Of a stretch of 64,000 nucleotides of DNA, positions 8,924 through 17,373 are shown piece after piece (within the stretch, counting starts at the first letter, position 1; every line of letters starts with the position of its first letter). A program made the translations under genes and the position numbers. Source of the stretch: Oscillatoriaceae cyanobacterium Prado104 (GTDB lineage: Bacteria > Cyanobacteriota > Cyanobacteriia > Cyanobacteriales > Microcoleaceae); the NCBI GenBank assembly GCA_025454405.1, contig JALOON010000001.1, positions 62,001-126,000 of the forward strand, in the 5' to 3' direction. The notes under the pieces are model-generated. The model was not told the DNA's origin, searched no databases, and saw only the letters and a list, made by a program, of their open reading frames with translations.

Positions 8924-9649
8924 TTATTTGTAATTGACAATGCGATCGAAACTGCCAGGTTCCAAACTAGCACCGCCGACAAGAGCACCGTCAATTTCCG
9001 GCGCAGCCATGATTTCATCAATGTTATCCGGTTTCACAGAGCCGCCGTACTGAATAGTCACGTCAGGATTGCTCAATTTAGAGCGAATCAAACCGATAAC
9101 TCGATTAGCTTCCTTAGTTTCGCAAGTATCGCCTGTTCCAATTGCCCAAATCGGCTCGTAAGCAATGACCAAATTCTGCTGGTCAACATCAATCAAATCT
9201 TGTTCTAACTGCGAAAAAATATGAGCTTCAGTTTCTCCAGCATCTCGCTGCTGCTTGGTTTCCCCAACGCACAGAATCGGAATTAAACCGTATTTTTGAG
9301 CAGCTTTCAGCCGCAAATTCACAGTTTCATCAGTTTCGCCAAAATATTGACGGCGCTCGCTGTGACCTACAATAACGTAGCGAACGCCAAGTTCGGTCAG
9401 CATCGGGCCGGAAATTTCCCCAGTAAAAGCTCCCGACTCTTGCCAGTGAACATTCTGAGCACCTAGCCGCACCCGGCTGCCGTGCAAATTTTTCGATAAA
9501 ACGGCCAAGGCAGTAAAGGGAACGCAAAGCACAACTTCCCGTTCCTCTGGGGTTTCCGTCAGGCAGGACATGAATCCTTGCAGAAATTCTAGGGATTCAG
9601 CCCTAGTTTTGTACATTTTCCAGTTTCCAGCAATAACTATTTTGCGCAC
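8924..9649 (-). CDS. tpiA: Triosephosphate isomerase
   Basis: This enzyme interconverts dihydroxyacetone phosphate and glyceraldehyde 3-phosphate in glycolysis and the Calvin cycle. The 241-residue length is normal. Catalytic residues are in place: K11 in NWKMY, H96 in VGHSERR and E165 in [11 protein letters not shown], plus the phosphate-binding loops YGGSV and GALVGGASL near the C-terminus. It is followed at its 3' end by a CAACTGT array and lies 74 bp downstream of the PCP_red gene on the same strand, so a two-gene transcript is possible. The assignment is certain. Confidence 0.98.
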   Translation of the reverse strand: MRKIVIAGNWKMYKTRAESLEFLQGFMSCLTETPEEREVVLCVPFTALAVLSKNLHGSRVRLGAQNVHWQESGAFTGEISGPMLTELGVRYVIVGHSERRQYFGETDETVNLRLKAAQKYGLIPILCVGETKQQRDAGETEAHIFSQLEQDLIDVDQQNLVIAYEPIWAIGTGDTCETKEANRVIGLIRSKLSNPDVTIQYGGSVKPDNIDEIMAAPEIDGALVGGASLEPGSFDRIVNYK

Positions 9650-9723
9650 GGGTGACTCAGTTGACTTCAGAACATTAAGAAACGCATTCTATAGTCTAAA
9701 GCTTCAGCGTGCATTTCGATCCC

Positions 9724-9909
9724 TTATTGCCCGAACTCAATGCGAGCTTGCTCAACAAGGTCAGCAGTAACGACATCGGTTTCGGCTTCGCGAGCGAGGT
9801 GTTCGATGCGGGCGCGCGCCTGTCCCCGGACAAAATAGGGAATATTTTTGAGTTTTGCCTTGGCTTCAGGCGTCCATTTTAAATCGTCTGAGAATTCGGA
9901 ATCTGGCAT
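9724..9909 (-). CDS. PCP_red domain small protein
   Basis: This 61-residue protein consists almost entirely of the PCP_red domain that also forms the C-terminus of ChlB, a subunit of light-independent protochlorophyllide reductase. The signature [18 protein letters not shown] followed by ARARIEHLA is intact. Stand-alone copies are common in cyanobacteria; their role is not established. The start was put at the ATG before [11 protein letters not shown], which matches the usual length. An upstream in-frame start at 9951 would add 14 residues without homology. It precedes tpiA on the same strand. Confidence 0.82.
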   Translation of the reverse strand: MPDSEFSDDLKWTPEAKAKLKNIPYFVRGQARARIEHLAREAETDVVTADLVEQARIEFGQ

Positions 9910-9954
9910 GGCAGATCGACAATAGCTGGATTGAATTAGGTTATATGGCAATTA

Positions 9955-10070
9955 TAGTTGACAGTTGACAGTTGGTAAGGAGTTTTGAGTTGTGAATTTT
10001 GAGTTTTGAGTTAAAGACTGTTCTGAAGTTCAAAACTCAAAACTTAAAACTCAGAACTTCCCCTCTCCCC
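9955..10070. repeat. TTTTGAG heptamer arrays in opposing orientation
   Basis: A block of TTTTGAG units is followed by AAAGACTGTTCTGAAG and then by the complementary CTCAAAA units, so the whole can fold on itself. The same composite occurs at 50520-50757, 54060-54260 and 54551-54765. Confidence 0.75.
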
Positions 10071-10085
10071 CTCCCCTGAAGTTCT

Positions 10086-10862
10086 TCAGTCTTGTTGCGT
10101 AGAAAACAGCCGCGCGCCAATTAAAGAAAGAGCGATCGCGCTTGCCAGCAAAACCGGTAAACTGTACCAAGGAAACTTCGCCATATTATAAGCAGCAGCC
10201 CTCAATCCGATGCTCGCATAAGTCAGAGGCAGCAGGTAAACTATGCCTTTCAGCCCCAGCGGTAGCGTGGCAGGATCGAAAAATGTCGCTCCTAAAAATG
10301 ACATCGGAATTATCAGAAAATTGTTGTACAATCCCACTGATTCGAGAGATTTTACTGTCAGCCCGACAATCACTCCCAAGCCCGAAAATACCGCGCAGTT
10401 GAGGACTACCAACAGCAAAAACAGCGGACTTAAGAAAACCAGTTTTTGAGTAAACAGAATGGCTACTAAAATTACTGAAAGTGAAGTCAGCAGTCCCCGA
10501 ACTATCCCTGCTAGCATTTTTCCGATGTGCAATGCTAAAGGGTGCACGGGTAGCAACAGCAATTCTTCAAAAGTTTTAGTAAACAGCCGTTCGCCGCAAA
10601 TCGAAAATACCGTACCGCTAAAACTTACGGTCATTGAAGACAGCGCTACCATTCCCGGCAGCATGAATTCGAGGTAATTGCCGCCAATTGCAGGTTTTGG
10701 CAAGGAACTTCCCAACCCCAAGCCAAAGGCGAGAATGTAAATTACTGGAGACACTAAACCTGCGGAGGCAACTGGCAAAATTCGCACTCGCAAATCCAGC
10801 CAATCTCCCCAAAAAACTGTGATGCTATCAGCGATGATAGTTTTAATTGATGTTGTTTTCAT
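10086..10862 (-). CDS. ABC-2 type transporter permease
   Basis: The 258-residue protein has six predicted hydrophobic helices and the layout of ABC-2 exporter permeases (first helix near residues 30-52, the conserved MLPGMVALSSM segment around 68-78). Such permeases export polysaccharides, lipids or drugs together with a separate ATPase. No ATP-binding subunit is next to it on either side, so its partner must be elsewhere or the gene has been displaced. A TGATTCC heptamer array ends exactly at its ATG, leaving no visible Shine-Dalgarno site. The substrate cannot be inferred. Confidence 0.85.
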   Translation of the reverse strand: MKTTSIKTIIADSITVFWGDWLDLRVRILPVASAGLVSPVIYILAFGLGLGSSLPKPAIGGNYLEFMLPGMVALSSMTVSFSGTVFSICGERLFTKTFEELLLLPVHPLALHIGKMLAGIVRGLLTSLSVILVAILFTQKLVFLSPLFLLLVVLNCAVFSGLGVIVGLTVKSLESVGLYNNFLIIPMSFLGATFFDPATLPLGLKGIVYLLPLTYASIGLRAAAYNMAKFPWYSLPVLLASAIALSLIGARLFSTQQD

Positions 10863-10895
10863 GGAATCAGGAATCAGAAATCAGGAATCAGGAAG
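10863..10895. repeat. GGAATCA heptamer array abutting ABC-2 permease start
   Basis: Four copies of the 7-bp unit GGAATCA (TGATTCC on the coding strand), one with a substitution, reach directly to the start codon of the permease. Confidence 0.8.
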
Positions 10896-11043
10896 AGATA
10901 TCAACTTAAGGTCAAAGCTAGTCGCAGAATGCTGATGGAGGAGTTTTGCTATCCGAAAATTCATGCAGTTCACTCTTGAGAGTTCCCTCTTCCCTTTTCC
11001 CCAGCTCAAGCAGATAACTTATTTAGCAAGACCTATTTAATCT

Positions 11044-11448
11044 TTAAATTTCCTCCACAGGTGCTGTTTCCCAAACGTCTCCGTATTTTCCCTTCAATTC
11101 ATGCCATTTTTCCACCTGTCCCGGTTCGTATTCCCCCGGTTTTTCCCACTGCAAAAATGCGCTCAAAGCAGCCTCATTTTGCTCGTCTATAAAACGTATT
11201 GCATAAGTAGTAAAATTGCCTCGTTTCGCCTCGCCAGTTTCAAACTTCACCTGTTTGATTTTGTCCATATTCAGGTGAAATTCAAATATTTCGGCGTGCA
11301 TATTGGCATATTTTCCCTTCGGCAATTCTGCATAAAATAATTTGCGAATCGAACCGCGAACTTCCAGCACGGCCGCGCTGCTAGTAACGATTAAACGCAG
11401 AGTTCCCAATTGTTCGCAAGCTTCTAAGAATTCTTTCAGATTAGACAT
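11044..11448 (-). CDS. ChuX/HutX-like haem-utilisation family protein
   Basis: The 134-residue soluble protein resembles one half of the HemS/ChuX/HutX fold. It has an N-terminal helix, a central strand region with HAEIFEFHLNMDKI and a late FLQWEKPGEYEP-VEKWHELK segment that parallels the FFG-RKPG-PE-W motif of that family. Members bind or traffic haem in the cytoplasm. No haem transporter is nearby, so the role here is inferred from family resemblance only. It is followed at its 5' side by a long GCAGGCA-type imperfect heptamer tract. Confidence 0.55.
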   Translation of the reverse strand: MSNLKEFLEACEQLGTLRLIVTSSAAVLEVRGSIRKLFYAELPKGKYANMHAEIFEFHLNMDKIKQVKFETGEAKRGNFTTYAIRFIDEQNEAALSAFLQWEKPGEYEPGQVEKWHELKGKYGDVWETAPVEEI

Positions 11449-11469
11449 AATTTAGTAATTGGTAATTGC

Positions 11470-11575
11470 TAAGTAGAAGGCAGCAGGCAGCAGCCAGGAG
11501 ACAGAGGGTAACAGAAAAAGACAGCAGGCAAGAGGTAGGAGGCAGAGGGTAGAAGCCAAAAAGCAGAAAGGCCAT
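11470..11575. repeat. Degenerate purine-rich heptamer tract
   Basis: A tract built of loosely repeated units such as AGGCAGC, AGACAGA, GTAGGAG and GCAGAGG, with a period near 7, fills the spacer between the ChuX-like and SDR genes. No gene is visible in it. Confidence 0.55.
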
Positions 11576-11599
11576 GCAGTCACAGCAATATTTTATGGC

Positions 11600-12310
11600 T
11601 CAAGTATATTGTCCTCCATTAATATTCAAGATCGAGCCAGTCAAATAGTCAGGGGCTTCAAAAGCAGCATAAGTTACGAAGTTGACAATTTCATCTAATT
11701 TTCCTTTGCGTTTGATATGCGTACTTTCGACAGCTTGAGCTTGTCTCTCTAACGCAACTCCCACTGACATTTTAGACTCAAATATTCCTGGGTTAATACC
11801 TAGAACAACGAAATTATGACAAGCCAGTGACTTCGATAAACTTAAAACTAAACCATTAAGTCCTGCTTTGGCAATTCCATACCCAATATCTCGACTGCCA
11901 ACATAAGCAGCCGCCGAACTAATTACGATCGCTCGCGTTAAAATCTTGGCAGCCAAACATTTTTTTAACGCAGCCACCATAAAATGAGAAACGCCTAATA
12001 AATTTACTTGAATGCTTTCATACAAGCTATTTTCATCGAAAACAGCAGATTGAAATGTTGCTTCGCCAAATTTACCAATGCAACTTATCAAAATAACTTT
12101 TTGGTATTCAGCAAAAGGAATTTGTTCTACAGTCGATCGCACTAAATCTCTGTTGCCAATATCGCACGCAAAATAATCCTTTAAGTTTGTTATGCTAGTA
12201 GTCGATTGAATATCTATGCCAATAATATCGACTGCCAAATTTGTTCGATCGCAGATAGCAGATCCCAATACTCCGTTCGCGCCTAATATAATTACCAGCC
12301 TATTTTTCAT
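11600..12310 (-). CDS. Short-chain dehydrogenase/reductase in nucleotide-metabolism cluster
   Basis: The 236-residue protein is a classical SDR. The cofactor motif GANGVLG is at residues 10-16 and the catalytic Ser-Tyr-Lys set is S132, Y144 and K148 (YGIAK). The acidic residue after the second strand (D33 in GIDIQ) favours NAD over NADP. Its ATG overlaps the TGA of the upstream pyrF-like gene (ATGA), so the two are translationally coupled. The substrate is unknown; the context suggests a product derived from a nucleotide or pyrimidine. The gene is clearly richer in A and T than flanking housekeeping genes. Confidence 0.85.
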   Translation of the reverse strand: MKNRLVIILGANGVLGSAICDRTNLAVDIIGIDIQSTTSITNLKDYFACDIGNRDLVRSTVEQIPFAEYQKVILISCIGKFGEATFQSAVFDENSLYESIQVNLLGVSHFMVAALKKCLAAKILTRAIVISSAAAYVGSRDIGYGIAKAGLNGLVLSLSKSLACHNFVVLGINPGIFESKMSVGVALERQAQAVESTHIKRKGKLDEIVNFVTYAAFEAPDYLTGSILNINGGQYT

Positions 12311-13224
12311 TTACTATCCTTATCTTGTTTCAAAACTTCAATGAAATGTTGAACTCTGGTTCGCATTGCTGATTGGTAATCTAATAAAGACATACCTAAG
12401 TCTGAGAAATATGTAATTCCTCTAGATATCGGTACGATCGCGCCATGATTACCATCATTTATTTCGCGAGAAATGTTCTCAATTTTACCTCCTTGGCTCC
12501 CGACTCCCGGCACCAAAAAAATTGCCTTTGGCATAAGTTCCCTTAATTGTTTTGCTTCTTCTGCAAATGTAGCGCCCACTACAGCACCTATACAACTATA
12601 ACCGCTTTCCCCAATACTATCTTTACCCCATTCATTCACCAAGTCAGCTAAATGGTAAGATATTTTTTTACCATTTACTATTCGATCTTGAATCATCTGC
12701 GACCCGGGATTTGAAGTTTTAACTAATATAAACAAACCCTTCTCGTATCGATTGGCAACTTCTAGAAAGGGAGCCAAACTATCTTCTCCTAAGAATGGAT
12801 TGATCGTCATGCAGTCAACTTCTAAGTCTGAATCAACCGTTAATCCATTTTTTAGTTGAGTTTTTCCTGCTAAATAAGATCGAGCATAAGCTAGAGAGGT
12901 TGAACCAATATCTCCTCGCTTGGCATCTAAAATTACCAACAGTTTTTGATTTTTAGCATAAGCAATCGATCGAGCTAAAGCTGCAATTCCAGCACTGCCA
13001 AATTGTTCAAAATAGGCAGATTGAAATTTCACCGCAGGTACGAGATCCTGTACGCTGTCGATCGCTATTTTGGAGAAATCAATCAAAGCATTGGTGACGG
13101 ATTGCAGGTGGCGATCGTCTGGCTGCAGAAATGCTGGCATTAAATCAAAATTTGGATCGATGCCAACTACTATACTGCTATTTTTAGTAGTTTGCTGTTC
13201 GACGAGCTTATCGGCAAAATTCAT
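12307..13224 (-). CDS. pyrF: Orotidine 5'-phosphate decarboxylase, type 2 (long form)
   Basis: The 305-residue protein has the OMP decarboxylase active-site block DAKRGDIGST, with D100, K102 and D105 as the charged catalytic residues, and VVGIDPN near the N-terminus. The length and internal insertion place it in the type 2 group, longer than the about 235-residue type 1 enzyme. It would convert OMP to UMP in pyrimidine synthesis, or act on a related nucleotide in the local cluster. It overlaps the downstream SDR gene by 4 bases. Whether it is the only pyrF in the genome cannot be seen from here. It is AT-rich like its neighbours. Confidence 0.9.
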   Translation of the reverse strand: MNFADKLVEQQTTKNSSIVVGIDPNFDLMPAFLQPDDRHLQSVTNALIDFSKIAIDSVQDLVPAVKFQSAYFEQFGSAGIAALARSIAYAKNQKLLVILDAKRGDIGSTSLAYARSYLAGKTQLKNGLTVDSDLEVDCMTINPFLGEDSLAPFLEVANRYEKGLFILVKTSNPGSQMIQDRIVNGKKISYHLADLVNEWGKDSIGESGYSCIGAVVGATFAEEAKQLRELMPKAIFLVPGVGSQGGKIENISREINDGNHGAIVPISRGITYFSDLGMSLLDYQSAMRTRVQHFIEVLKQDKDSK

Positions 13225-13710
13225 TGTGCTATATCCTCTTCCAATTCACCTACCGATTCGGATCGAATCCGGTAGTATCAAAATTATATAGTGCGAGTGT
13301 TCCCGCTCGCACTCCAATCCGCGATCGCGGACGCTTGCACTCCCGACAATTTAAATATACAATACCGATGCCAGCAGAAACGATATCAATGATATCATCT
13401 CAGGTGTTGAGGCAGAGAACAACAACACAGATGAAAAAACATGAAAAAATACAGATCGAAAAGGCTTGTATTGCAAACTTAAGTACCCTCCTTTACAGGA
13501 CTTAAGTTCTTACTACAAACCGTTATTATTAAGATTCATCAATTGCAGGCGATCGGGCGTTCAACTCAAACCAAGCTACAGCAAGCTATCAAAGCATTAG
13601 AGGAGGGTGAGGCGCACTTTCAACCGATCGCCAATTCCCAATTACCCACTGCTTAGGGCATCTTAGATTACAGCAGAATTACGATAATATTTCACTTGTT
13701 TGCCCATAAT
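13225..13710. other. 486-bp spacer with repeats and a possible gene remnant
   Basis: This gap lies between the pyrF-like and RibA-like genes. It holds two small palindromes (GATTCGGATCGAATC near 13254 and AGTGCGAGTG-CTCGCACT near 13292-13312) and half of a GTAGTG-GGACTTAAG repeat near 13500. At about 13530-13656, on the plus strand, a frame reading IHQLQAIGRSTQTKLQQA and then IKALEEGEAHF ends in TAG. It looks like the tail of a decayed gene, but I cannot name it. Confidence 0.4.
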
Positions 13711-14442
13711 TTATTCTCCCTGTTCGAGTTCTGCTAAATTGCTATAGATAAAATATTTTTCATCTATATCATGACCGAACTGTTGCTTTTTGGATATTAG
13801 ATAGTTTTGCCATTCTTTCTTGTTAGCAACTACAGAGATTCTTTGATTCACCTGAATTCCGTGTTCTATCAGAATGCTTTCTTTCTTCAGGTTGTTGCTT
13901 ATCAGATCTACAGATTTGATTTTCAAGTCTTGCAATATCGAGATAGCATAATTATAGTTCCTGCTATCTGGTTCTATACCCAAGCTTAAAAATGCCTCAA
14001 ATGTTGTATAGTTGTATTTATCCATGAGCGCGTAACTTTTTAATTTGTTTGTTAACCCAGCTCCCCTGCCTTCATGATTGAAATCATAAATAATCATGCC
14101 ATTTCCTTGCTTGTCAATTTCATCCATAGCAGCCAACAATTGCCAATTACAATCACATCTTTGACAGCCAAAAATGTCACTTGTATAACAAGCAGAGTTG
14201 ATGCGTAATAAAATAGGTTTTTGGGGATTTTCAATATTCCCTTTGTAAATAATCCCGTAGTCTGTATCAATTCCATGGTGGCGTATTTTATAGCTTCCCA
14301 TTAACCAATTTGGACGCCGATCGTTTTTCACTGCAACTCCTAAAACTCGATCGATTATTTTGTAACTTGAAAGCTGTGAAGAATGCACGAACTTTTGGGA
14401 ATTCAGGATATTGCTTGGCTTCACAATCTTTTTGGTATTCAC
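13711..14442 (-). CDS. GTP cyclohydrolase II-like protein (RibA family)
   Basis: The 243-residue protein aligns with RibA, which opens the imidazole ring of GTP in the first step of riboflavin synthesis. The three zinc cysteines C85, C96 and C98 keep the exact C-x10-C-x-C spacing of the E. coli enzyme. NHEGRGAGL (122-130), Y137, D159 and R161 match the catalytic residues. It has about 30 extra N-terminal residues and a diverged C-terminus of about 40 residues. There is no fused RibB (DHBP synthase) domain, although many bacterial RibA proteins carry one. It starts with GTG. The catalytic core appears complete, so it is probably active on GTP or a close analogue. The neighbours hint at specialised rather than riboflavin metabolism. 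Confidence 0.85.
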   Translation of the reverse strand: MNTKKIVKPSNILNSQKFVHSSQLSSYKIIDRVLGVAVKNDRRPNWLMGSYKIRHHGIDTDYGIIYKGNIENPQKPILLRINSACYTSDIFGCQRCDCNWQLLAAMDEIDKQGNGMIIYDFNHEGRGAGLTNKLKSYALMDKYNYTTFEAFLSLGIEPDSRNYNYAISILQDLKIKSVDLISNNLKKESILIEHGIQVNQRISVVANKKEWQNYLISKKQQFGHDIDEKYFIYSNLAELEQGE

Positions 14443-14517
14443 GGTTTTACTTAGGGGTATTTGCTAAAGAACACTGGCAATCTCGAAGCAAATCATCTCA
14501 AAACAAGATAATTGCCT

Positions 14518-15069
14518 TTAAATGCTTTGAGAAATGTTATCGATCAAACGAACCGGATCGGGATCGAATATCACTTTACTGAGTGTTTCTTTCTGAAAAG
14601 ATTCAAGTAGTAATTTGACGCGATCTGTTACTCCGCCCGTATCGCTGAGAATCCCAATTAATTTACCCATGTCGTAGGCATTTGATAACTCATTTAAAGT
14701 TCCCCAGCGTCCGCTAATAAACACAGCAGCATCGCATTCCGCAACAGATGAAACATTCCTATATTTGCGACAAACCGCTAAATTATCTTTGTGCTTATAA
14801 TCTGCAGGTATCCAAAACATTTCGTCATATAATTCTAGAGAAGTTCCCATAACTTCTTCATGTTTATCTTGACTATATGTGGCTGAAAATCCTATTGAAT
14901 ACCCGCCCAAACTTTTAGCTCCCCTAACGGCATGTAAAGGAAGACCGGTACAAGCTCCGGTGATAATGCCATTACCTGTTTTTGCAATTTGTTCTCCTAT
15001 TTTTATTGCCTTTGACTCAATCGAATCTTCGCTACTAACAGCCGAACCAAAAACACCAATCTTTTTCAT
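14518..15069 (-). CDS. LOG-like (SLOG superfamily) putative nucleotide-binding/hydrolysing protein
   Basis: The 183-residue protein has the Rossmann-like fold of the LOG/lysine-decarboxylase-like superfamily, closest in layout to the group around TIGR00725. It shows KKIGVFGSA at the N-terminus, GIITGACTGLP near residues 35-43 and SGRWGTLNEL, which replaces the PGG-GT-E loop of true LOG enzymes (Ser-Gly-Arg-Trp instead of Pro-Gly-Gly). LOG proteins split ribose 5-phosphate from nucleoside monophosphates; SLOG proteins bind nucleotide-derived ligands. It is 75 bp upstream of the RibA-like gene on the same strand and shares its AT-rich composition, so it probably belongs to the same transcript. 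Confidence 0.75.
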   Translation of the reverse strand: MKKIGVFGSAVSSEDSIESKAIKIGEQIAKTGNGIITGACTGLPLHAVRGAKSLGGYSIGFSATYSQDKHEEVMGTSLELYDEMFWIPADYKHKDNLAVCRKYRNVSSVAECDAAVFISGRWGTLNELSNAYDMGKLIGILSDTGGVTDRVKLLLESFQKETLSKVIFDPDPVRLIDNISQSI

Positions 15070-15885
15070 GGCATAATATTTCTTATGACAGGAGCGTGAC
15101 AGTATATAGCGATCGCAAATGATTTGTAAAATTGACTCAGACTTGTTGACTCAGACTTGTTGATTCAGACTTGTTGCCCGCACTTGTTGCCCGCACTTGT
15201 TGCCCGCAATACCAACATTCTGGCTTGGTTATATTTACGAATGAAATGCGATCGCTATATAGAATTGAAATTGTGACTAGCTATTCTTTTTTTTATGCTA
15301 ACAGTTCGCCTAGCTAGTGTCAATAGTCAGCAGACATCTTCTTTCAAAAACAATCCAGGATCATTATCATACCTGATTTAAGGCCTGGTTTCGGGAGATT
15401 TCTCTTATGTAAATATCTGTAATCTAACTTTTTTGAGAGCTTTGAGCTAGCAAGCCTTGTAAGCTGAGAGATACAATATTTAGTTTGCACTCTTTAACTA
15501 GATCGCAATACTCAAATTTAGCTATTTAACCTCTCAACTTAAGATGTGCCAGTCAATGTTAACCAAACACTTAATCGGCTAGGGTTTCGGTTCTGTAAAA
15601 GTTTCCAGATCGCCTTAGCGCTTCTCGCTTAACTTGCTAAATTTTTGTTATCTTGCAGGTCGAGCGTCGTACTTCAAGCCAATTTAGCTCGATCGGCATT
15701 CATCCCCACACTCTAGTGACAGCCTTGCGTCGGGATCAATGCGAGTTGAAAAATACCCGATCGGGCGATCGCACCTGCGGAATGTGGGTTTTGGGAAAGC
15801 GAGAGATAAATTGCTATATGTATATAGTTTTATAGTTATTTTTTGAAGATTCCTGAGTGGAGGGCCTCATTGTTAGGCTCTTGAT
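15070..15885. other. 816-bp gene-free spacer upstream of the nucleotide cluster
   Basis: I see no convincing gene. At about 15130-15210 there is a tandem run built of a 14-bp unit (GACTCAGACTTGTT, two to three copies) that passes into a 13-bp unit (GCCCGCACTTGTT, three copies). The remainder is AT-rich. A short frame at 15653-15835 begins with TTG and has no recognisable motif. Confidence 0.5.
15130..15210. repeat. ACTTGTT-containing tandem repeat
   Basis: About six units share the core ACTTGTTG; the first half has a period of 14 and the second a period of 13. It lies just upstream of the LOG-like gene and may overlap its promoter region. Confidence 0.7.
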
Positions 15886-17157
15886 TCAATTTAAATACAG
15901 AGTAGCTGATTCGTTAAGAACTTTGGGAGTATCTCGATACATTTTTGCTAATTTTTCGAGAAAGGGAGCTTGAGTTTTGGCTTTGAGTTCGGGAATTGGA
16001 TTCGATCCAGCTAGCAGAGAATCGCTAGCCTCGCGAGAAAACTGCTGTACGAACTCAATGCGACTGCGGCGTTTGGCTTCTATCGCTTTCAAAAAATTTG
16101 GGATATTTACCCGAGACTTATTTGTCTTGGCTTCATTCAAAAAATGATGGAATAGAGCAACAAAAAAGCAACCATCTTCGATCGCTTGAGTAGCTCCTTG
16201 CCCTAAAGTAGGAATCATCGCATGAGAACTATCTCCCACGCAAATCACGTGACCTCGATCGTCGCCAAATACAGGCGGAAGCTCTTGCATTCTAGCCCAA
16301 TGAATGATATCTATCCGATCGCAAATAGAATCAACTAAAAATTGACATAGTTCGCTATAGCCACGTTCTGGTTTGTAGAGTTGCTGGAGTGTATGCGGTT
16401 GTTTGTATTTATCAGAAATTATCAAACTAGAATCTAGAGGAAAAGTTCCTGTAATATAAATCTCGTTACCGGGAATAGCATAAGTAAGCAAACGGCAACC
16501 ATTGTGAAACCACTGCTGGTAATCATCGATGGGGTTATCGGCTCGATTAGGTGCTATTAAACGGTAGATACATACTCCTAAATGGCTTGGTTGTGAATGT
16601 CTGCTAAAAAAAGTGCTGCGAACTTGTGAATTGCAACCATCGCTACCAACAATCAAATCTATCCCATCGAAGGTTTGGCATTCTCCTGTATGCTGATTTT
16701 CCACATCCAACTTCAGCAGTCCTCGATCGGGAAAGTCAGCATAACCCATGCTAGTAATCGTAGTATTGTAGAGGATTTTTTCTGCTATGGGCGATCGAAG
16801 CTGGTTGTACAATTCCGACCAACGAATCCGCATTCCTGGATTATCAGCTACTTGCTGAAACGATAGATCCATCAGTAGAGTACCATCCGTTAATCCTGCT
16901 TTCCAAGATAACCACGGCAGACTTATTTCTTTTGCTAGCAATGTAGCAGCCATTACAGGATTTACCTGTTTCAGTATTTTAAGAGCGTTAGGTCCAATAT
17001 TTAAAGCCGTCCCTGTTAGGCTATGAACTTCTGGACCTTTTTCAATACAAAAGATTTCAACTCCGGGGTGTTTGTGCAAGCCTTGAACAATTAAACATCC
17101 GGCGACTCCTGCTCCAACAACCACAATACGAATCGGGTTTTGTTCGCGCATTGTCAT
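15886..17157 (-). CDS. FAD-dependent monooxygenase
   Basis: The 423-residue protein is a single-component flavin hydroxylase of the PHBH/salicylate-hydroxylase type (FAD_binding_3). It shows the dinucleotide motif VVVGAGVAG at residues 12-20, the DG motif region GSDGCNSQVRS and the GD motif CVGDSSHAMIPTLGQGA. These enzymes use NAD(P)H and oxygen to hydroxylate small, often aromatic, molecules. The substrate is not evident. It is on the same strand as the LOG/RibA/PyrF/SDR group but 816 bp upstream, so membership of that group is only a possibility. The ATG at 17157 gives a natural N-terminus. Confidence 0.88.
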   Translation of the reverse strand: MTMREQNPIRIVVVGAGVAGCLIVQGLHKHPGVEIFCIEKGPEVHSLTGTALNIGPNALKILKQVNPVMAATLLAKEISLPWLSWKAGLTDGTLLMDLSFQQVADNPGMRIRWSELYNQLRSPIAEKILYNTTITSMGYADFPDRGLLKLDVENQHTGECQTFDGIDLIVGSDGCNSQVRSTFFSRHSQPSHLGVCIYRLIAPNRADNPIDDYQQWFHNGCRLLTYAIPGNEIYITGTFPLDSSLIISDKYKQPHTLQQLYKPERGYSELCQFLVDSICDRIDIIHWARMQELPPVFGDDRGHVICVGDSSHAMIPTLGQGATQAIEDGCFFVALFHHFLNEAKTNKSRVNIPNFLKAIEAKRRSRIEFVQQFSREASDSLLAGSNPIPELKAKTQAPFLEKLAKMYRDTPKVLNESATLYLN

Positions 17158-17373
17158 ATCAATAAGTTGATTTTTTATCTCTAAATTTTAACAGAAATTA
17201 CGCAGCAAGTCAAGATGTAAGGTGCGCAGTGCGCACCTGCTGATATCTGAGTTTCAATTATTTTTAAACATTTTTTAAAATATCAAAGGATTATTCAAGC
17301 GGATTTGGTATAAGAAGTAGGAGCAATTCTGCCCAGAATTGCTCCTACTCAAATTACACAAACGATCGGTAAT

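Noticed and set aside
13254-13268. GATTCGGATCGAATC palindrome as a possible tRNA T-arm
   Set aside because: No acceptor stem, anticodon arm or CCA end can be folded around it.
15653-15835. 60-codon frame in the spacer before the FAD monooxygenase
   Set aside because: It has a TTG start, no ribosome-binding site and no recognisable motif; at most a decayed fragment.
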